DNA of 64,000 nt from Seiridium cupressi (taxonomy: Eukaryota > Ascomycota > Sordariomycetes > Amphisphaeriales > Sporocadaceae), in assembly GCA_036674765.1 (NCBI GenBank), contig JARVKI010000150.1:1-64000 (forward strand). Direction: 5' to 3'. The notes below the pieces were generated by a model. That model worked only from the letters and a program-made list of their open reading frames with translations. It made no database searches and was not told the origin of the DNA. The number at the start of each line of letters is the position of its first letter. Position 1 is the stretch's first letter. Shown piece by piece: positions 57,501 to 64,000 of the stretch. A program made the position numbers and the translations under genes.

Positions 57501-59793
57501 CAGGCCCACTAGCAATCTTGCCAAACAACCCACGGTAGTATGCGATGCGGATAGCATCCCAGGCGGTCAGGAAACCTGCGGCGAAAGCGGCAGCGATCTC
57601 TCCACTAGAGTGTCCGACGACGGCATTGAAGGTTACCCCGGCCTGTGCTAGCATGCTGACAAGTACTACTTGAACTGCAGTGCAGAGGGGTTGCGAATAC
57701 GCGGCCTCCATGACGTGCGAGGTATCCGCTGGCTTGCTGAGCTCTTCTTTCAGGGGCCATGCTGGCCGATCCTGCTCGGCAAGGCTCTGCAGCGAGTTGT
57801 CGAGATGCTGAAGCAATCTGGCCGCGAACGGCGATGTTTCGATAAGGCGGTAGCCCATGCGCGCCCACTGAGCGCTTGGCCGGTAAAGACACCGAGAATA
57901 GTGCGCATTTTATGCGAGGGTCTCACACCGAGCGGCTTGTCGTCGTTCTTCTTGGCCTCTAGCTTTGCGGTCAACTTGCTGCGCAGCGAGTCCAAGTCCA
58001 ATGCAGAGCAGTACGATCGGAGAGCGAAAGCAGATCTGCGGGACTGAGTCCAGGCGAGGTCGCGCAGATTGGTAGTGTTCCCATCGCCTTCAGGAATAGA
58101 GTCCAGAAACGAAAGGTACGTCTCAATCTGAGTGGCGAGGGCCTTTTCCGAGTTGCCCGAGAACACGAACGGGGTTGCGGCCAATGAATTTCGCGGACCG
58201 GAAATCACTGCCTTGGCCGGCTCATAGCTCTCAATGATGGCGTGGGCATTAGCTCCACCAAAGCCTGTTCGAATTAGCATATGAGTATCAGACAATTACC
58301 TAATTTATCGGTGCCATAGTGTGCTATAGACAAGAAACTCACCAAAGCTGTTCACACTTGCTCGACGCGGCACACCTGGAGGTAGCTTCGGCCATGGCCT
58401 GGCGCCTTTAAGTATTTCAAAATTCCCGTAGTAGGGCTCGATGTCTGGGTTCAACTCTTCGAACAGCATGTTCGGAAAGATGGTGCCGGTCTGCACACTC
58501 AGTGACGCCTTAAGTAAACCCGCAAGACCTGCAGTGCCTTCAGTGTGTCCAATAATGGTCTTGATCGATCCGACGTATAGCACATCTTCGGGGTCCTTGT
58601 CTTCCTTGTCCCCGAAAAACGCCTGGTAGATGGCCGCGGCTTCCTGGGGATCGCCAGCTTTGGTTCCCGTACCGTGCGCTTCGAAGTACTGGCAGCGGTC
58701 TCTGTCCGTAGAGAGCCCAGCCCGAGCGTATGTCTGACGGATGAGATTTGCTTGCGAGACACTGCTGGGCATCTATGAATTATTGTGTAAGCCTACATCC
58801 CCATTGACGAAACTGAAGCCACTGTCGCCATAAATTTGGAGAAGATAGGAAAAGGAAAGGTTTATCCTAGTAGAAGACAACTCACTGTAATTCCAGGCGT
58901 TCGCCCGTCTTGGTTGGTACCCGTCTCACGGATAATGCATTCAATGGTATCCCCGTCAGCAATAGCATCGCTGAGACGCTTCAAAAGCACAGCTGCAACA
59001 CCCTCGCCGCGTGCATAGCCATCAGCTTGCGAATCCCACATGCGGCTGCGGCCCGTAGGCGAGAGCATTTGCACGTTGCTTTCCGCAACAAAGTTGGCTG
59101 TTCGATATTTCGTCAGCTGTAATATTCTGGAAATTATCATGATATAAATATGCACTGCTTACTGGGGCCAAATATCAGATTCGTCCCTGCTGCAACCGCG
59201 AGATTTGACTCGCCCTTTCGAAGCGACTGGACGGCCTGGTGTGTTGCGATGAGACTAGATGAGCAGGCGGTGTCGATAGTCATCGAGGGTCCTGTCCAAT
59301 TGAAAAAATATGAAATGCGATTTGACAGAATGCTTGCAGCTGTACCAGTGGCCACGTACTTGGGTAGCGACTCTAGGTCATGGTAGGTTATGTGCGCATA
59401 GTCATTGCACATGACACCCACATAAGCAGCCGTCTGAGAACCGGCCAGGTCTTCGATTTTGTGTCCCGATGCCTCGACGGCTTCGTATACAACCTCGAGC
59501 AACAATCGCTGTTGCGGGTCAATCGAATCGGCCTCGGAGCTAGGAATACCAAAGAATTGAGTGTCAAATCGACGTGTGTCCTCGGCTAGCATGTAGGCGT
59601 GTAACACGTTACTCGTACCGTGATGGCTACCATCCTTATGGTAGAAGGCATCCGCATGGAACCGATCTATCTTGCTGGCCACATCGTGCGGCTCCTTGAT
59701 AAGCTCCCATAGTTTCGATGGCGATGATGCACCCCCAGGAAAGCGGCAACCACTTCCGATGATAGCGATTGGCTCCTCGACGTAGCCCGACAT
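51587..59793 (-). pseudogene. Highly reducing PKS2 (KS-AT-DH-MT-KR-ACP, no ER), three one-base frame breaks
   Basis: A LovB or PKS-NRPS-type synthase of about 2,560 residues. Exons run 59793-59163, 59097-58886, 58772-58343, 58264-55461, 55381-55155, 55085-52824, 52764-52067 and 52014-51587. The start is the ATG of [11 protein letters not shown]; the longer frame starts only with TTG. Active sites: KS DTACSSS (about 174), EAHGTGT and [16 protein letters not shown] (about 642); DH HQIQGQIIFPGAG (about 976); [10 protein letters not shown] (about 1437); KR GLTGDLG (about 2143) and SSLAYSTGNIGQASYAAANGF; ACP GIDSL (about 2454). No ER follows MT. After the ACP an acidic Ser/Glu-rich tail of about 70 residues ends the protein where hybrids would continue into an NRPS. 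The frame is one base short at three places: about 57872-57878 (AT GQG motif), 56926-56935 (after AT) and 54970-54982 (MT). All intron phases agree only if these three are counted. Confidence 0.85.
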
Positions 59794-61711
59794 CGCGTGT
59801 GAAGTGATGAGAACCAATTAATAGAAGTGGGCTAGCGAATGCGAGTCTGGTTTAGACCAGGCATTCAAGTGACAAAACAATCCAACGCAAGCTGACCTAA
59901 TGCCAGTCGTCGTTGACACCCTAGGCTTGTGAAGCTCTGCAGACAGCGGTGCAGTCGTTGTCGAATCATGGGCTGAAATCAATAGTATTGTGTTATGCGT
60001 CAGTCTGTATCTGTGTCCATCGTACGACTGTGGACAGATTATAAGACATGCATAATCAAAATGTAATATACGTAAAAACCACGCGGCCACACGCGATGCA
60101 AACAGTCATCGCAATCCTACAACCCGTTACGGAAGACATCACTAAAATCCTATAACACCGAATCAGGGATATAGCAGCATTCCTCAAACGATAGTTGGCA
60201 ATGCGAAGTACGAGCGATTAGAGCTGCGCCCAAAACAGAAATCATAAGCGTATATCCTGCATTGTCTGGTTGGGTTATGTCTCAATTGGGACTGACTGTC
60301 AATGGGGCCGCGCTAAGCTCTTCTTTCCCTAACAGACTCCTGCCTAATCTGGAAATATGTAAACGAAATGTCGTATCGCGCCAAAAGGGGATAATTACTA
60401 TAGGTCAACCAAGAAGTCACAGTTGTGGGATTCAGGATCAGAAACTAATGCAGGTGTAGGTGATTCGGCGTCACCGAGTTCATCAGCACGCCGGAAACTA
60501 GGCCAATGACGCATGAGGCCTGTTGGCTTTCACCCACAGATACAGATCGTGCTGGAACAATTATTATGTATGAGAGGCCGGGGAAACGTTATTATAGAAC
60601 AATATGAGTGGTTGCATGTCACATACTCGCTGTAGTCTTAACCCCCTGGTCAGTTAGTGCGCTGTCATATCCATTACCATTGAATCATCTCCCCCACAAT
60701 GAGTCTCTGTAAACTTTGCAGCCAAAGTCTTGCAGTGGAAGCGAGCAATGCACGTGGACGGACCTCGTTGGAGGGAAACAATACAGCATCCATATAGAGT
60801 GTATTAATACACTGGTAATACACTGGTTTTTGCAGTCTCAAGACTCGCTGCCTTCCAAAAATGATCAGGCTGTCACATCGGTTTATGCAAGACAGAGCTC
60901 CGATGTCATTCCGGATACAGCCACTGAATCTTTCGCGTTTTTGTCTCCCACGCAGCACACAAAAGTTGACATAACTGCTCTCGTCGTCTTTTTCTTATAA
61001 CTCAAGGGGCTCGGAGAAAGCGGACATATGCTTACATTGAATGCAGCTGGGTCTAAAGCAAAAGATCATGGCCTTGTTTTTTAGTGCGGCAACAACGGGA
61101 AGGTGGCAACGGGAAGGTGGCAACGGGAAGGTGGCAACGGGAAGGTGGCAACTTCGATAGCTAGTCAAGGTCAGTCGGAATTATTTCAGACGCAAGAGTA
61201 GAAGCGGCGTCTAGGTCATTTGACAAATCTGAAGGCGGGAGACAAGATATAATGGGTCACAAGGCTTTTGCCCATTTCTGTCTGATAGCTAGGAACTAGG
61301 CTACATTGAATGAAGATAGCCGTACCATTTGTACCACAAACTGTTCCTGGAGCTCATGGGTCTGATCTTTCAGCCGATACGTCGGGATGTTTAGATTTCT
61401 CCAAAATAAAACACTCAAATGCCCACGAATCTATACCGTCTCTTGCGCCATTTGGGCAACAATAACGTGGTGAGAATAGCCTGTACGGGTACTCTGTTAG
61501 ATACCATTACTCTAGGTTGTAGAAGAACAGTTGTAATGGCACCCTTCATAGTCCGAAATAGTTCTAAGGCTTCGAGTTTCATATAGATAACGTACTTAAG
61601 ATTGTGCTAAGCGTGCCAGTATGTTCCGCCATTGTATGTTGTGGTATGAAATGAACCCGAGCCCTATATGGTGTAGTCATGATCCTCGCCCTTACTGCTT
61701 GATACGAATCA
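59794..61711. other. Intergenic region between P450 and PKS2
   Basis: This is promoter-side sequence of PKS2 and the 3' flank of the P450. No gene is recognised; it holds the 14-base minisatellite at 61093-61152 and a short direct repeat (TAATACACTGG twice) near 60808-60830. Confidence 0.45.
61093..61152. repeat. 14-base minisatellite, four copies
   Basis: Four perfect tandem copies of CAACGGGAAGGTGG (61093-61148) are followed by the first four bases of a fifth. It lies outside any gene, in the P450-PKS2 spacer. Confidence 0.95.
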
Positions 61712-63483
61712 TTATTTTCCCCACAAAGCGATTTTGCAGCCGTGCAAGTTAGTCGTCACTGCACTCAGATTCTCCTGCCAAGGCATTGAATCCCTTGCCT
61801 CTATACGGCCAAAGACCTGTAGAAGCCGAACGAGCGCGTAACTGGCCACAGCCAAGGCGTTCTGCTGACCCACACAGATTCTAGGGCCTCCGCCGAACGG
61901 CTGAGTATTACCGTGCATGTAAGCATTGATCCCCAAAATCTACGCAGAGCAAAGGAAAGGGCAGTGCTTACGACAAATGCCCAGCCTGGTCTGAACTTCT
62001 CCTCTAACCATCTTTCTGGTCGGAAAACTTCCGAGTCTGACCCCCAAATGCCGGGATACCGGTGCGTGGCATATATGGGGAAGACAATTGTGGTACCTTT
62101 GGGGACAAAGGATGGCGACTCACCATCCGGCCCTCCACCACGGGGAAGAGTCGCGTCGCGGCGTGCGATGCGTATGTTTCTTGGGACGGGGGGAACGAGT
62201 CGAAGGGCTAGCGCGGCAATCAGCTTCTATGAAGGCATCTTGTTCTGCAACATACAGCGAACATGATTTGAGGGGAACTAGGGAGTGGCCTTGAAGCATC
62301 CACTAACTTACACTCGTTCAACACGGCTTTCAAATACTTCATTCCTTTTAGAGTCTCGTAGTCCGGAGTCTGCCCTCCCAGGGCGTCGACCTCGGCCGCT
62401 AACTTATTCCATACTGCCTTGTTCCGTGCCAGGTAGAAGAAGGTGGTGCTCAGAAAGGTCGACGTAGTATCCCGGGCTGCCAATAGTACACACAGCGACT
62501 CACCGCGTAGTCTGAGAGGGTCTCTACACTCCTTGACGAGCTCCCCCAAGAGGTTATACCGTCCTGGTTTGGGGCCATTGCGAAGGGTCTCACTCACCAA
62601 GGAGTCGGTGAAACTGTGGACGATGCGGATACTCTCGTCGTACTTGTCTCTGAACAGCGAACCCCACATTCCCAGCTCGCTCACTCGCTGCATTGCATCA
62701 GCCGCGTAATCCCAAGATTCACTGAACTGCCAGGCCGGCGATCCGGGTGCACTGCTTTGACAATTTATTGAAGTTCCCAGGAGAAAATCGGTACCGTTGT
62801 CAATGGCCATGTTAAACAGCAGTGGTTGCAGGTCAACGGTGGCACCGTGTACTTTGGGAATGCAGTTGATCAAAGCTTGCACGTGCTTCTCAATGCTGAT
62901 CAGCTCTGACAGTTGAGCTTTGGTAAAAGCGGGTCGTATCATGGCCTTTGTGAAGTAATTAGCATGAGGTGCTTGCAAGTCTCGCGGCCGACAGTACAGG
63001 CTCTGGTGCCAAGGAGAAAGCGGTGCTTACCCTTGAATGCTGCCACGGCGTACCCTCGAGGGTGCAGATACCCTCGCCTAGCAGCTTCTTCATATAGCTA
63101 AGACGGCACTCGATGCCAAACTCTGCAGATTGTGTCGAGTACGCAGCCTTAATGTTCTCCTCGTCACTCGTTACGATATACCTCTGACCCATGAAAACGA
63201 TGGAGTTGGTGCGCCCCAGCTCATGTGAACGTCTCACTGCCCCTTCCAATACCCTGTGCTCCTTTCGCTCGCGCGAAAGCACCCTCCACGCATCCAGCCC
63301 GAGGAAGTACTCGCGCTGTGGGAGGTGTGGCGGCGACTTGCAATTGTGTGCAGGCTTAAAGGCTCGTACCTCGAGCTGTCGTTTGACGGAGCTACCAAGC
63401 ACCACGAGAAATACCAAACCGAGGAGTGACAAGATAGGGCGCTGAATCACTGCCGTGGGCAGGTATTGAAGTGCTGACGACAT
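61712..63483 (-). CDS. Cytochrome P450, CYP52-like, with one-base frame break
   Basis: Exons are 63483-63031, 62945-62312, 62207-61973 and 61900-61712, giving about 503 residues. The N-terminus has a membrane anchor ([16 protein letters not shown]). Hallmarks are the I-helix (AARDTTS), the ExxR motif formed across intron 2 (E of LNE, then [10 protein letters not shown]), FRPERW, and the heme loop [13 protein letters not shown] with the Cys ligand. The FGGGPRxCxGQ loop and LRL-PPVPRN are typical of the CYP52-like group of alkane, fatty-acid and polyketide hydroxylases of the endoplasmic reticulum. Just before intron 3 the frame is one base short: PGW is followed by an out-of-frame stretch, and the donor/acceptor phases disagree by one (around 61976-61985). 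Same strand as PKS2, 1.9 kb upstream of it: a likely tailoring enzyme if functional. Confidence 0.85.
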
Positions 63484-64000
63484 GATAGCGTCGCGTTGAC
63501 TGCTGGACGAGCAACGTATGGCGCCGATGCTTGTGGGTGACGATTGATCAGCGAGCAGATCTAAGAGATGGCCTTTCTCCTACAAAAAACATAGGTTTGT
63601 TCTAGAAGTTTTTCGAGCGTAGGATTTCTGACCATAACAAGCTGATGTAAATGCTTCCTTTTGTCCTAATGTTTCGCCATAAGCTCGCTATTGCTTGTTT
63701 CAACCCCACTAAAGCGCATGGAAGAATAGCTGTTCTGTATGTACGTCTTTTCGAACTATTTTGGGCATTTAACTATGTTGACTTGGTCGGTCATGCGCGC
63801 GTTCCTGGTCTGATGTACAAGGGATCTACATGCCGATTGCGGGATCGACCTTTGACCGGATATGGACATGCAATGGGCTCCCCGATCGGGACAATTCCAG
63901 ATTAGGATATCGATATGACGCTGTCCACAAATGCGGTCCCTAATTATGCACATTCAAGCATATGCAATAAGCAGTAGCTACAACTTACAATAACTAAGCT
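63484..64000. other. P450 upstream region, no gene recognised
   Basis: Promoter side of the P450 and the right edge of the window. The short ORFs are unsupported. Confidence 0.4.

Overview
This window comes from a filamentous ascomycete (Pezizomycotina). Genes carry many short introns with GTRNGT donors, CTAAY-like branch sites and YAG acceptors. The protein families are typical of such fungi: HET-domain proteins, highly reducing polyketide synthases (PKSs), a SAT4/rhodopsin-like membrane protein and a Lee1-like CCCH protein. The first ~1.96 kb is extremely AT-rich and almost free of CpA/TpG, the signature of repeat-induced point mutation (RIP). No bacterial-type feature, CRISPR array, rRNA or convincing tRNA was seen.

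Left part (2-16 kb), ordinary genes: a class B asparagine synthetase (+), an F-box protein (-), a secreted-type PI-PLC-like phosphodiesterase (-), an F-box/ankyrin protein (+) and a Lee1-like CCCH zinc-finger protein (-, three exons). Then comes about 9.5 kb (14.1-23.6 kb) with no gene I can support, interrupted by short AT-rich islands.

Middle part (23.6-33 kb): a HET-domain protein with a multi-pass membrane C-terminus (+) carrying an in-frame stop, an HSL-type alpha/beta hydrolase (-) and a five-exon SAT4/rhodopsin-like integral membrane protein (-).

Right part (33.9-63.5 kb), a polyketide locus. PKS1 (+, KS-AT-DH-MT-ER-KR-ACP) and PKS2 (-, KS-AT-DH-MT-KR-ACP without ER, resembling the PKS half of PKS-NRPS hybrids and LovB) point towards each other. 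Between them lie two broken genes, an acyl-CoA oxidase-like and a HET-domain gene. A CYP52-like cytochrome P450 (-) lies upstream of PKS2. If functional, PKS1 and PKS2 would build two reduced, C-methylated chains, with the P450 oxidising and possibly the acyl-CoA oxidase or hydrolase tailoring. No trans-acting ER, NRPS or Zn2Cys6 regulator is visible inside the window.

The most notable observation is that nearly every gene of the right part is interrupted by single-base indels or nonsense codons at places where the flanking family motifs continue in another frame. There are three losses in PKS2, one in the P450, one phase conflict in the PKS1 KS, and several lesions in the acyl-CoA oxidase and second HET gene. 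The genes left of 33 kb read through cleanly except for one stop. This is either a two-PKS cluster in decay or indel error in this part of the assembly; re-sequencing would decide.
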